Source: Moringa oleifera
Lineage: Eukaryota; Streptophyta; Magnoliopsida; Brassicales; Moringaceae
Length of the DNA: 64,000 bases
Assembly (NCBI GenBank): GCA_021397835.1
Contig: JAJFZO010000094.1
Location: forward strand, 6,486,001-6,550,000
Direction of reading: 5' to 3'
Position 1 is the first letter of the stretch, and each line of letters opens with the position of its first letter. The notes beneath the pieces were generated by a model, which had not been told where the DNA came from, searched no databases, and worked only from the letters and a program-made list of their open reading frames with translations. Below are positions 37,283 to 48,918 of this stretch, in pieces. A program made the translations under genes and the position numbers.

Positions 37283-38914
37283 ATGGCTGAGGAGAGTATT
37301 AGTTCACTGGGGACTCCTGAAGTTATTAAACGAGATGGAGGTAATCCGAGAAGAAACTCTATGGGGTATGTAAGTTCTTCTAACAGCAGAGAAAAAGTCC
37401 TCCCTCATTATCTCAGAGCTTCTGCTGGCTCTTGTCATGATTTCTGTAAATATGGGAAGAAGCATGAAACTGAAATGAAGGCTAGATGTCCCTTGCTAAA
37501 AAGAATTCCTAAAGAATTATCGGATAAGAGGAATTCGTTGGAGAGCTTGGATTTCCCACATAGGCAGAGATCCTCAGTGGTCAAGCTCAATCCTTCTCCT
37601 ATGTCCAGGAGACCTGCACATGATACCTCTGAAGTTATCAAGCGTGAAGTGCTGACAAAATCACTTGGTGAATCCTCTGGTATCATCAAGCCTAAGGTGT
37701 CAACAAAATGGCCTAATGACCAAAATCCTATAAAGAGTGTGGTTCTGTCAGAGAAGAAGACATCGGCAGTCAAGCTCAAATCTGCACCCATTTCAAAAAG
37801 TCCTCAATCTGATAGCTCTAAATTCGGGAGGAAGAAGGTACCATCATCCTCTCACAAAGTAGTGATTTCACATAAAGAGGCTTCATCAAAAGCTAAAGAA
37901 GCTCAACCTTATGCAAACCGTGGTACTTTGAAGCTGAAATCTGTCAAAGAGAAGCAAAAATCTTTCACTGATGTTTCTGGACGTTTAAGAGGTTTAAATG
38001 GCAGAACAAACAGTGATCTCAAGATAGGAAAGAGCAATAGAACTCCCAAAGTAGCTGCAAAGAAAGTATTGACACCTCCAAGGGCTGCGTTGTCTGTCAA
38101 ACCTTCTCTCAGTAGAGCTTTAAGCCTAAATGCAAAGAAGCACAAGAGCTTGAAAGTTTTGCCTTCTGTAAAGAATCAGAACAAGATAAAAAATGCTGAA
38201 CCTGTGGACGTGAGCATTGAACTTAAGCAAGCAGACACATCCTGGGAAAAGACCTTGTATGTCATCAAGGTTGAAACTGAGGATGAAGTTTTAGAATCTC
38301 GTCATAATGAAAGATGTGCTGTCGAATCGCCTCGCCCTCCATCATCCTCATCTCGGTCATCTCATATTGAAGAAGACCAAGAAGAATCTGAGTATACAGT
38401 GACTGAAGCAGAGGACGACTCTTCATCTGAGTACAATGAAACTCTGAGCATGGAAGAAGCACAAATTTTGGAAAGGGAAAATAAACTGAGGGTGAGAAAG
38501 GCAGAGGTGGCTTCTTCAGAGGTTAAAGATCAGCAACCTGTAAAATTATATTTCAGAAGGGGAAAGGTGGTTGACATTCAGTCTGAAAACAACAGTCCAA
38601 GGAGGCTCAAGTTTAGGCGAGGAAAAATGCTGGGGGAGAACCAAAACCTGAAGGCTGATGCCCGAAAAAGCTTTAAGAGAAGAGGACTTGATGCCAATAT
38701 GAACGAGAACAAATCTGATCCAGAAAAAGTTGTATTGAGACATCAAGACGTGCTGGGTAAGAAGGATGGCCAGGGCCTTTTTAACAATGTCATTGAAGAG
38801 ACAGCAAGTAAACTCGTTGAAACCAGGAAAAGTAAGGTTAAGGCCCTGGTTGGTGCTTTTGAAACAGTGATCTCCCTCACAGGGAGCAAAGCTTCTGCAA
38901 ACATTGACACATGA
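37283..38914 (+). CDS. Plant calmodulin-binding-domain protein
   Basis: Single coding exon of 543 aa starting MAEESISSLGTPE, as in Arabidopsis relatives (At5g15430/At5g39380 type, from memory). The frame runs 16 codons further upstream, but the probable acceptor at 37248 makes that part intron and leader. A conserved N-terminal motif reads PHYLRASAGSCHDFCKYGKK. The middle is long, basic and Ser/Lys-rich, likely disordered. An acidic, Ser-rich block spans about residues 365-410 (EEDQEESEYTVTEAEDD). The C-terminal domain ends with NNVIEETASKLVETRKSKVK followed by ALVGAFETVISL, an amphipathic basic helix that is the expected calmodulin-binding site of PF07839 proteins. Function beyond calmodulin binding is not established to my knowledge. 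It may be nuclear, given its many Lys/Arg clusters. Confidence 0.9.
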   Translation: MAEESISSLGTPEVIKRDGGNPRRNSMGYVSSSNSREKVLPHYLRASAGSCHDFCKYGKKHETEMKARCPLLKRIPKELSDKRNSLESLDFPHRQRSSVVKLNPSPMSRRPAHDTSEVIKREVLTKSLGESSGIIKPKVSTKWPNDQNPIKSVVLSEKKTSAVKLKSAPISKSPQSDSSKFGRKKVPSSSHKVVISHKEASSKAKEAQPYANRGTLKLKSVKEKQKSFTDVSGRLRGLNGRTNSDLKIGKSNRTPKVAAKKVLTPPRAALSVKPSLSRALSLNAKKHKSLKVLPSVKNQNKIKNAEPVDVSIELKQADTSWEKTLYVIKVETEDEVLESRHNERCAVESPRPPSSSSRSSHIEEDQEESEYTVTEAEDDSSSEYNETLSMEEAQILERENKLRVRKAEVASSEVKDQQPVKLYFRRGKVVDIQSENNSPRRLKFRRGKMLGENQNLKADARKSFKRRGLDANMNENKSDPEKVVLRHQDVLGKKDGQGLFNNVIEETASKLVETRKSKVKALVGAFETVISLTGSKASANIDT

Positions 38915-40011
38915 GTTGAAGAGAGAACTGTCCTTTATTGACAGTTAATTGGTTTTGTAAAGGGTTAGGCAATAAACCTAAGCTTGTAATGTGAAAGAGA
39001 AGTTGACAAGCTTATTGGAGTTGCAGACACGGCTTCAGTTGACTTGAGAAAGCCTGGATGTAAAGCTAATGGGCCAGTCCTGTGTGCTGATCTCAGTATA
39101 CTTCACCACATCATCCCAAGGGTGTGCTTGATCTTACTGTTTCGGAAACTTCTTAACGAATGTGATTGATTTGTATCTTGTGAATAACAGAGATGTACTT
39201 GCGGATCATTTTGAGGAGGTAACAAATAAGCTTTGTAACTATGAATTGTTTGGTTTTGTCATATGCTTCTGTTTCCTCTTTCGATGTGGCTGCTAAATTA
39301 TGTTTTTCAGTTGCTATACTTGATTATGAAATAAAGGGTGAAAACAAAACACATGAAATGCTGAGTCCTCGCTCACATCCGTGGGGTCACTTTTTGTCTG
39401 GAATGCTATTGGTTTTACTGTTTTGCCATATATTCCCATTTGCTTTGCCCCATTGTTGTCTGCTGTGCTTCTAGCTATCTGCATTCTTCTCCCCACATTT
39501 CCAATTGTGTTTTCTCATCTAGTCTGTGCAGTAGTCTCGGGCAAGATGAATACAAACTGCCCTCTTCTGTGTAGGAGCTGTATCTAACAATATCATTGAT
39601 TTAAGATTCTAATTGGTTGGTATTACCGACTGTTCCTTCATGTGGGTGGTAGAGGATCCTGAGTGCTGTGGAGAGCACAAACCGGAGCAAGAGCATGCTG
39701 GGATGATGTGTTTCTCTAAATCTGAAAGTAGCTTTTAGCTTGAGAAAACAGCAGTAGAGCTGTTGGTGCTTCCAGGAGTAGTTGGCTTCTGGTCTCTGAC
39801 ATCTTGTGCTCTTTTGGTGGTATGAAAAAGGGAACAGTGTCTGGTTTTGTGAATACTGCTACAGATTTTTCCAGAACCTGCCTGAAGTTTCTGCAATTGA
39901 GGCCTGCCTCAATGCCTTTCCTTGGCTATTCTTTGAGCAGGCTAAACTAGCAGCATTCACCAAGTGAAAGGAGCCTGCAGCAGGATCTAATAAGCTTTGC
40001 TAAGACATAAC
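38915..40011 (+). other. 3' flank of the calmodulin-binding gene
   Basis: Likely 3' untranslated sequence to about 39330, then unique non-coding DNA of moderate GC. The frames here (up to 77 codons) have no recognisable similarity. Confidence 0.5.
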
Positions 40012-40110
40012 ATGTCACTCTCAGACAAGGCCACTGCTCCACCTGGCTATGGCTATGGCTATGGCTATGGCTATGGCAGAGGTACTGCTGCTTCTGTTGC
40101 TGCAGCGTAA
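40012..40110 (+). other. Candidate 32-aa small ORF with Gly-Tyr repeat
   Basis: An ATG at 40012 opens a 32-codon frame ending TAA at 40108-40110. It encodes a short polar start, five Gly-Tyr pairs from an exact (GGCTAT)5 run at 40045-40074, then a small Ala/Ser-rich end. It could be a small secreted or cell-wall-like peptide or simply a hexanucleotide repeat in 3' flanking DNA. There is no clear signal peptide. I treat it as unproven. Confidence 0.25.
40045..40074. repeat. (GGCTAT)5 hexanucleotide repeat
   Basis: Five exact tandem copies of GGCTAT, followed by a partial sixth. Confidence 0.97.
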
Positions 40111-41900
40111 AACATGTCAACAATTTCCTTTCCTTCTTTAGAAGAATCATTTTAATGCCTTTTCTTGGTGCTAACAAAACTCCATGGCATCTTCTTATCA
40201 TTCGAGTTACTGCTCAAGAGTACATTTCTAATAATAATATTCCATGGTGCTTCTGATTATATTATAAGATATGAATATTGGTTTAAGATTTTTAATTGTT
40301 GACAGGTTTTCAAATATGTTCTATAGTTAAAGGAATCAAGCATTTTAGGGTGGAAGACCTACACTTTCTTTTTTAAATAATCTTATGTACAACACATACC
40401 CTTATATAGGATTGAATATGAATGCATTCACTATAATTTACGGTGATGTGATGCCTTCCAATTTTTTTTTTCACAAAAACCCAGGACCTTCAAATATTAA
40501 AAATGGAGAGTGTAGATGCTATGAACTAGAAGGACACAAAAAAGAAAAAAAGAACAGTCATTTAAACCATAATAATGCTTAGAAAAGATACTTATTATTT
40601 TTTAAAATCATGGATGAGGAGGAAGAGATGTTATGGGATTGGAAGAACTGACCGTGATAGCTCAGCTGAGGGGCTGAAGGCTCCTTAGATGCTTCTAATA
40701 CGGGTTGATGTTTGATTTTTTTTTTCTTCATAAATATGAATTATTTATTATAATAACTTGAGGCACATTATAAATAATATTTGTTTTAAAATTTTATTTT
40801 ATTTATTAAAATTGTTTATTAGGATTAAATAATTGATTTACAAAGTGTTTACAATTAATGTTTTATATATCATTTAATAATATAATTTTTTAAAAAATGT
40901 GAAATTTAATCAAATTAATATAAGTTGAATATTTTTTAAATAAAAAATATTAATATACTGAGATTGAAAAATTGAATAAATATAATTTTTTAATTATATT
41001 TAATGAAACACAAATCAAATCATTTATGTTTTCAATTTGGCTTAATTTAAATTTTGTCATTAATTTTTTTAAAAATTATTCGAATTAAGATGTTGTACAA
41101 TAAATTTTAATTTAAAATTTTTAAGTTGATTAAATTTAGTCCACGTTATGATTTTTTAAAATAAATATTCGGTTTTATTCAATTTAATTTAAAAACTTTT
41201 TAAAGATATAAAGAAAGTGTCTAGTTACATTTTTAAAATTTTTTAACTTTTTATACATTTAAAGCATTTTTTGAAAATTCATAAAATAATTTTTAAGTTA
41301 AAAATTATTTAAAATTGAAAAATAAATTTAAAAAAGTATAAAATTTATTTGAGTATTTTAAAAACATTTCAACTACTATTAGTTTAATTTTTTGCATTAA
41401 ATATTATATCAAAATTTAAATTTAAAATAAATTTAATTTAAAAATTTTTATATATAATTTGAAAATTATAAATGAAATTAAAATATATAATATAATGTTT
41501 TAAAAAATATTAAGACTAAAAAATGTTTCTCCGAAAACATTTAAATAAAATAAAAAATTAAATAAACAAGAGAATGGACAGAATCAGAAAGAGTATATGT
41601 ATAATATGGAATTAATAAAAGAATCACCATTAAGAAAAACAAAAAAAAAAAAATTTCTTAGGACAGGAGGGGAAATTGGGGCAGCCAATAAGAGATCGAG
41701 GGGTGACACGTAGACAAGCGAGAAGGTTTTAGATTCTTTTCCGTGGTCTGTGGACAGTGTAGTTACCCCCCCCTCCCCCTCCTTCCCATCTGCCACCTTT
41801 ACCTTTTTGGGTCCCGACACAAATGCTTAAACAACTAACAGTACAACAGTGGGCTACATTTCATCACTGCTCATTTTCCTTACCAAGATCACTTCCAATA
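40111..41900. other. AT-rich intergenic region
   Basis: No gene seen. It is strongly AT-rich from 40720 to 41580, then a C-rich run near 41768-41782 marks the change towards the F-box gene promoter. Confidence 0.65.
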
Positions 41901-43713
41901 AATGAACGACACGTAGGTTGATAAGAGCGTACCATTGTCCATTGCTCGTCGCCTGTCCACGTGGTTTATGTTGATTTGTAGTTGATACAGGGAAAGAAAC
42001 TTGCTGTGGGTTTAGTTATTTCTGAACATAATTAATATTTTCTTGGTCTTTATGGAACCCATGGCGTCTTTCTCTTCTTCTTTCACTCCACTCTTCGTTT
42101 TGCTCTTTGTGTCTCTGTGACCATTTTTTTTGACGAAATTACCCTTTAACAAGTTGAGGGATCACGGTCCCAGTTTTGCATGTGAGGTCTGAGTTTCACT
42201 CTCCAATTTTTGCATTGTCTTGAAAAAGATTTACCCTTTTGTGACATGCAAAACCCTAATATCTCTTCAGTTTGTTCTCTGCAGAGTTTAGTTTTCCCTT
42301 TGAGGGTTTGATACCATGCACAGAGAGGATATCTAAGGCTGAAGTGAGAGGTTGGTTATCAATTTCATGGTAATTACGATCTGTTGAAGTTTCAGCCTCA
42401 TTTGCTCATAGTTTCAGTTAATGCTGATATGTAAGAGGGTTTTGTTAAATTTTCATTTTTGGTGCCGATTTTGTGGGGAAAAACGAAGATGTGAAATGGG
42501 TTCTCTTCAGATTAAGCATTTGTTTGAATTTGTCATAGCTTTGTAGAAAAGGTTAAGTTTTGTTGTCAAGAGTCTCGTGGATCTGATACTTTGGCTATGA
42601 CTTGCATGAGTGGACGATTCTAAGCACAACTCCTTTATTTTACATGATCTGAGATGACTGTTAATGTCTTGTTATACCAGATTCAGGTTCCAGTAAAAGT
42701 GAAAAAAGGAAACTGTAATGGTGGGCTATATTGAATGTGAAAATACTTGAAGTGCATTGAAATTCTTATTTTTTTTTTTTTTAGTCTGACAGTTTTCTGC
42801 AACGTTTGCACTACTCTGTGAGGATGTGATACATAGCTCTAGATATTCCCTTTTGAACTCTTGTGTGCCCTGTTCTTGAAATCAAACTGAATCCTGGTTT
42901 TTAATGTCAAGCTGATTGGTCACATGGTTCATTTCCTGGTATGTGTTTCTTGGAGTCGTTACATGTAGGTCTGAGTAGGCTGGTATTTAGATATTTGTTG
43001 TATCATGGCCATTGAGATTTTTGTTCATGTATGATTATAAATTCATTATGAAAATTGATTTCTGACTCTCTGTAAGTCTTGTGAAAAGTTTGCCAATAGA
43101 GTACTGATTTTTTTCTTGCATTTTATCTGTTAGCAAATATTTCCGATTGTACTTGTAGTGCAGGAAAAGAAAAAAAGAGGATACTGTCCATGCATATTCA
43201 AACTTAAATGAGTCAATTAGTTTGAAAAGTAATACCATCCATTGCAATAATGATTTTACAGATTTTTCAGCCTAATGTTCTCATGTAAACTGTTCACCCT
43301 TCTTGTTTGGGGAACTTATCTTTTGAACCTTTGAATGGTTGGTCCTCAAGCAAGCATCCTGTTAATAGATGTGTAAGCTGACAACCTCTGCTTTTAGCAT
43401 AAAGAAACAATATGATGGCCCGACTCTTACCGAACTAGCAAAACTTGAGGGGTTTGACCTGCAAGTGACTTTAATTTCATTGAATATCACTATTTTTGTT
43501 TCTCTGTATACTTTTTGCACTTCAAACATAAGTTTTCAAAACCATGAGTTTACCCACTGAATTGTAGTTTATCACTTTTAAATAATATCTGGTTGAGAAA
43601 CTAGCTCATGTAATGTTGTCATGGTGTATTAATGAAAGTTACCTCAGGTATTTCTTTTGGCTTGACCATCCTGGATTTATGACTGTTTGTTGCTCTCTTG
43701 CTAGGTGGAGAGA
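41901..43713 (+). promoter_or_regulatory. Promoter and long leader of the EID1-like F-box gene
   Basis: A palindromic G-box lies at 41957-41964. Pyrimidine-rich sequence near 42065-42120 looks like the start of the transcript. An acceptor ends at 43704 (TTGCTAG), only nine nt before the start codon at 43714, so at least one leader intron is likely. Its donor cannot be fixed confidently. A 63-codon frame at 43369-43560 is probably intronic. Confidence 0.45.
41957..41964. promoter_or_regulatory. G-box / ABRE-like element CCACGTGG
   Basis: Perfect eight-base palindrome with CACGTG core about 1.75 kb before the F-box start codon and roughly 100 bp before the likely transcript start. CACGTG elements bind bZIP and bHLH factors in light and ABA responses. 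Use at this gene is inference. Confidence 0.5.
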
Positions 43714-44460
43714 ATGATTCTGACAAAGCAGTATCGTTGTATACACTCAGCGAGCTGCCAATGCATAAAAGGGCATCTAAGTGAAGATGCAATTTTCTTA
43801 GTATTTCAACACTTGAACTGGAACCCTAAATTGATTGCCACTCTTTCCTGTGTATGCAAATGGTTTGATGACCTTGCTAAGCGGGTTCTATGGAAGGAGT
43901 TTTGCCGAACTAGAGCCCCAAAGATGATGCTTGATCTGCAATCTAGTGGGAGTCACAGTGTTGATGGAAACTGGAGGGCACTTGGAAAGCTGCTTATTTA
44001 CTGTTCAGGATGTAGTGCTGGTGGCCTGTTCAATAGTATTCAAATCCCTGGTCATTTTGTTTATAGAACCCGATTCTCTAGGACATCAGGGAAGAGCTTT
44101 CTTCTGCCTCAATGCAGAACAGATGTTTTGTATGTCTCTGACCCTTGTGAACACCTTGACCAAGGGGAGGAAGGTGATGTGGGATTCTTCCGTGGAGTTT
44201 TTAAGTCATTCTCAGTGTCTAAGGTACGAAAGATGCTTATTAAGCGGGGGGCCAAATTTCATCCAACTGAAAAGTGTCCATATTGTAAGGCCAAGTTGTG
44301 GAGTATGCTGCAAGCTAAGATGATACCACAGAGTGCCAGCTGCAGGTTGGGTGCGTATGAGGATTGTATTGAGTATTATGTATGCCTCAATGGACATATG
44401 CTTGGGATCTGCACCCTCCTCCCCTTGTCTGATTCAGAAGAGGCATCGGAGTTGGAGTGA
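43714..44460 (+). CDS. EDL1: EID1-like F-box protein (EDL1/EDL2 type)
   Basis: Coding exon of 248 aa starting MILTKQYRCIHSASCQCIKG, the start seen in Arabidopsis EDL1/EDL2. The three codons upstream contain no ATG and follow a splice acceptor at 43704. The F-box spans about residues 20-62 (HLSEDAIFLVFQHLNWNP through LWKEFC). The conserved EDL core follows: SSGSHSVDGNWRALGKLL, PGHFVYRTRFSRTSGKSF and DVLYVSDPCEHLDQGEEGD. Near the C-terminus are Cys pairs (CPYCKAKLW and CLNGHMLGIC). EID1-like proteins are SCF adaptors that link SKP1 to targets. The founding member EID1 acts in phytochrome A light signalling and EDL3 in ABA responses. Substrates of this copy are unknown. The protein ends earlier than some relatives, with a short acidic tail SDSEEASELE. 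Confidence 0.93.
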   Translation: MILTKQYRCIHSASCQCIKGHLSEDAIFLVFQHLNWNPKLIATLSCVCKWFDDLAKRVLWKEFCRTRAPKMMLDLQSSGSHSVDGNWRALGKLLIYCSGCSAGGLFNSIQIPGHFVYRTRFSRTSGKSFLLPQCRTDVLYVSDPCEHLDQGEEGDVGFFRGVFKSFSVSKVRKMLIKRGAKFHPTEKCPYCKAKLWSMLQAKMIPQSASCRLGAYEDCIEYYVCLNGHMLGICTLLPLSDSEEASELE

Positions 44461-46156
44461 TAGTTAAAATGGAAGCCAGGTACCTCTCACAACAAGCATG
44501 TATATTTGTTAGGATGGGATTAGGTTGAAACTCTAGGATTTGTGAAGATCATCATCTAATGGCCACATAGAGACCTTCAAATAAACTTTGAGTATGACGG
44601 TGATGATACTAGTAGTTTAAACACCTTAAGTAGATGCAGTCATTAAGGTTCATATTTGCCGCTTGCTTTTAGAGGCTTAAAGTGAATGATTAGTTCCGTT
44701 ATCTTCTAATCTCCATTATCCAAAGCATGTGGTTAAGAACCTTTTGATTTTTCTACATTTTTGAGGAAAAAACCAATTCAATGCTGGACATAGAAAAACA
44801 GCTTTAACTTGGAATTTTTGTTTCAAGTTCAATTCTGTTATTCAAATGCTACTTCGGTTTTGCTGAGATTGACTTGGCTAGGATAGGTTTTTAATATAAT
44901 GAGATTCGTCTCTTGGTTAACAAATCTTTCCATGGTATTGAATTTAGCTATTGGCTAATACAGTGACATCCACAAATTTCCTCTCCGCATTGCAAAAGTA
45001 ATTACTTATTTGATTCAAATTCTCTTACCCTGACATCAAAATGTTGCATCTGACAAGAGTATTTCTTTCTGTTGTACAGTTTCTTTGTTTGTGGACATGG
45101 ATTTTACTACCTGGTCATAACTGGATGAGATATGTGATAGGCTGTTCAGTAACCTTGTTTTTGCAGAAGCTGAATTCATCAATCACAATAACTTTCAAGT
45201 GTTCTGCTGCTTAGTCTCGCCCTGGCCAGATGTTTCCAATGAAGGTTTAGAAGCTATGGCTAAGCAGTTGCTTTCAAATCATCCGATAGTTGACAGGTTA
45301 CTGTGATCTTGTAATACATTGTACATCGATGAATGGCTCATACATGTATTTGCATAGCAGATTGACGTCTGCAATAATTTATACACATTTCTTCTATATG
45401 TTTAATCAGCTGCTTTACTTGTTTACTTCATTTATATTCATTATTTGCATTCCTTCATTTCAAGTTCAAATTTGTCATGTTCTCTCTTTCTAATCATAAA
45501 AGGGACCAGAGGGACATCCATCCAGTCTTACGCAAGCTTGTGGTATTCTGAGTACCGCATTGCATTTGTTTCTGATAGAGCATCGACGGGTATTATGCCT
45601 GTCCTTGGAATTGTTGGTTTTTTAAGTCTTGATTGAACATGTTTGTAGATAGCTGTGATAATGTTGCAGCTTCATCTTCTTTGCTGTTCTATTTGGCCTG
45701 GAAATGCTATCAGTACATACAGTTCAAAGTTGTAGGAATGCAATTGATCTTTCATGCTATAATTCTCAGTGATACTGGTGGCCTTTTGCTCAAACCAGTA
45801 GATTACAGTTATTGCTAAGCAAACTACCAGACACATCAGACTGCAAGGCAGCAACAGAATTATTATGTTTTCCTGGTGCTGAATTGAGCTAATTCAAGCA
45901 AGTCTGCAAATTTAGCTTCTACCACAAAAATATTGTCACTGTGGTGTATTCATTAGTGGCAGGGACAATCTTGCTGGGAAAATTAAAGCATAAAATTTAA
46001 TTGAGAATAAAAAAGATAAAGAATATAGAGGCTTCAGTAAACTGTAAGTATAAGATTTTCATCAGATCATACAATGATAGGCTGATCCAAGATTGTCGAA
46101 GAAAAGTGACGGTATACTCATTGGATTGGTATATTCATCAGATCACTTATCACCTT
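44461..46156. other. Region between two convergent genes
   Basis: 44461 to about 44700 is the likely 3' untranslated region of the F-box gene, and the part nearest 46156 belongs to the 3' end of the minus-strand 171-aa gene. A plus-strand stretch at about 45167-45295, flanked by an AG and a GT, could be an untranslated or unannotated exon, but there is no supported gene. Confidence 0.45.
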
Positions 46157-48918
46157 TCAGTCTTTGTCTTCTGCTTCAAAATCCAACCCTGAAATGCTCA
46201 TCCTTCCAATGTTGACTGCAGAGTTCCAAAGTTAAGGGCTTTAACAAATCATCTTGAGTCATTAATAAAAACCACTCTACAGGATGCCACAGTAGTTAAG
46301 TGAGAGCAATAACTATACATCAAGAATCAAGTATAGATTGAAGAGACCAACTATAGCTGCAATAACTCAGGAGTTATTAGTGCTCACAAGAAGTAATCCA
46401 AACACTACAATGATCTTTGAAATAATCAATTGTAGCTGCAACAACTGAGGAGTTATTTGCGCTCACAAGAAGTGACTGGAAGAATCAAATGTATCCAATA
46501 TAGTCGGTAGAATAAAAACTTTGTCTTGAGAGTTTCATGGTCCAAGTAATCTCACTTATCCACCTAGAGGACAGAGATGCATCTTAAGGATTCTCTTTGA
46601 CTATTTTGCAACTTAGGATACCTTGGCTTTGTTGAGAAAAGCTTAACGTAAAGAGAAAGGATGTTTGACAGAATGATTCATAGATCATATTAGACTATAT
46701 GCGATTGGCATGTACTTAAGACAGACTGGTCCAAACCATTTTAGTAGTTTAGAAATGTTTCTCCTCAACGTCGTCATAAGTCCATAATAGTGCACCGATA
46801 GGCCTCAATCTTGATATTCTATTCCCAAAATACTTTGCAGGAGATGAAGACATTAATGCCATCTGGATTTTAAAATGTTTGGATACTGAAAATGCAATAT
46901 GCTTCTGATTTTTCCAGCAAATAAAACAAACTTAACATGTGCCTAGAGGACTTAGGATGCAAGGAGCTAAGTGTTGTTCAGACAACAAAGCTTCTTCATA
47001 AGAAAGAAAGGGGATGTTACATACCAACAGCATCTATTCCAGCTAATTTGGGCATAAAATGTCTGATGTGTTCTTCTGCTGCTTTGTCGGCTTTTAGTGT
47101 TTCGCACTCAAAGAGAACAGAGATCTTTGTTTTTCTTTCTTTTTGTTCGACCAAGCCCACAATGTCCTTCTCCCAGCTGTCTACAAATAAATGTGAACAG
47201 AAGATGAAGCTTGTGATCTGTGTGCAATAATTCATCAGCTGGGATAATCATCTGGACAGAGAGGTTTAAAATTAAAGATTTTAATACGATTCAAGCTAAT
47301 AACCAAATACAAGCTTGTCGAAAGACAAATTCTTTTCCATGTCAAATAAATTTAAGATCAATAAATTTCACTGCATTAAGCCTTCTTGATGGTACTCTTC
47401 TTCAAGAGTGAAGTTTATCACACCCTCCAAAATTTCATGGATGCATCATCTTTTCAGATTTTGATGCAAACTTAGGAAATGTCACATAATTCTAAGATCA
47501 AATAATAAGAGATTTGTGATTCTGAGTGCCAAACAGTATGAAGGAGAAAGAATGATAACAAACAATGCTTTTGTAATTTCACAGCAACCAATATTATTCC
47601 AAGATGGCTTACCCATGAGCGTGATCAATGTCATGGAACCGGGCAGCATCATGGCCTTTGCACTCCACTACAACTGCCTCTTCTTTCTTACTCTGTTACA
47701 TACAAAACTCATTCCAGACATTGAAAATTATTTAGAGAAGAAAGATTGTTTTGATGGTGGAGAAGTAGAATTCTAGTCTAGAAAGAAGGGCCAAAAGAAA
47801 AAAGAAAAAGGAAAAAAAAAAAGGGTCTAAAGAAAACGCACACGGTAGTCCATGATGGTAAGCTTGATCAATCGGTAATCCTCACCCCTACTGCACTCCA
47901 CGTCACAAGCTAACTCTGTCATTATGAGGGAAAAGTGAAGAAACAATAGTAAACTTGTGTTAGATCTACTATGTACCCCAAGTGTCAGACTGAAATGATC
48001 TAAAGCAAGAGTTTCTGCAGTACTATGAAAGAAGTTGGAAGCAGGAAATGTCACATATCCTCCAAGGAATCAATAGTTTTGTGAACTTTTTATCAAACAA
48101 GTATCCTTAGCTAGGCTATTGGTCATGCACCAACGTATTGCAAAAAAAATTTATCAGGAAAACCAAATGCTAGTAAGAAATGATCATAATTGGTTTCTGA
48201 TAATATGCCCTAGTTAATTCTCTACAGTAACCCATGTAGAAGTTGAAACATTTTCCCTTTTTCACCTAACAAGCATCTCTACAATGAGCTCTAGGATATC
48301 AAACTTCCTTGAATCCCATCATAGCAATTATTCAGTCGGGACTAATACCAATCCATAAGATAAGATTATGGGAAGGCGAACAGGAAAACTAGAAAAATGA
48401 TTATCCAATGAAAACCAAGTTAAATGCAACCTTTCAGGTAACCCAGAGATGGCTTGACTGATTGAACTTCTCAGCCAAAGATCATAAATTTGCACTTGAT
48501 GTAGGTTTAACCGAGGCAAAGGTGAAATCACATATATGTAAAAAAACATGCACCAGCAATTAAAACAGGTATATAAATAAGTATATGAATAGACGTATAT
48601 AACTACATATATGAAGGTAAATATTCAATAGAGATAGAGGGGTACCGGTGCCATGGAGACCATAGCAGATGGACTGCGGAAGTTGAATGAAGTGGCCTGA
48701 GATGGACCCACAAGGCAAAAGAGCAATTGATGCTATTCCTTCCTTCACTTTCCCCACTTCTCTCTTTGATCCTCCTCCTCCTCCTTCCTCAGCTATAATA
48801 TATGAGCTTTTGTTAATTAGAGGACAGATTAATATGAAAACACAAAGGAAACATAAATTCAACAATATAGAACGAAGGAGACAGAGATTAAAGATGAAAA
48901 ATGAATCAACTTACCCAT
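46157..48918 (-). CDS. Conserved plant protein of unknown function, 171 aa
   Basis: Six coding exons: 48918-48915, 48792-48646, 47915-47842, 47692-47613, 47176-47025 and 46215-46157. All junctions keep phase. The first coding exon is only ATGG, followed by GTAAGT; exon 2 completes Ala2, giving MAEEGGGGGSKRE. Conserved segments are LLPCGSISGHFIQLP, CYGLHGTELAC, CSRGEDYRLIKLTI, VVVECKGHDAARFHDIDHAH, SVLFECETLKADKAAEEHI, FMPKLAGIDAVVNIGRMSIS and the end GLDFEAEDKD. I remember close relatives in other plants but no function or domain name. There is no signal peptide or membrane segment. It is probably a soluble mixed alpha/beta protein. It shares an upstream region with the PPR gene at 49534. Intron 5 is about 0.8 kb and holds a 79-bp duplication. 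Confidence 0.88.
46348..46480. repeat. 79-bp diverged tandem duplication in an intron
   Basis: The segment around agctgcaataactcaggagt (from 46348) recurs at 46427 with several substitutions, including the shared run gctcacaagaagt. It lies in the last intron of the 171-aa gene. Confidence 0.88.

Noticed and set aside
40645..40690. A stretch resembling a tRNA D-arm (tagctcagctgag)
   Set aside because: No matching acceptor stem, anticodon arm or T-arm consensus at the right spacing.
45167..45295. Open plus-strand stretch flanked by AG and GT that could be an exon
   Set aside because: No recognised protein similarity and no partner exons in phase. It could be part of an untranslated or non-coding transcript, so it is mentioned only in the intergenic entry.
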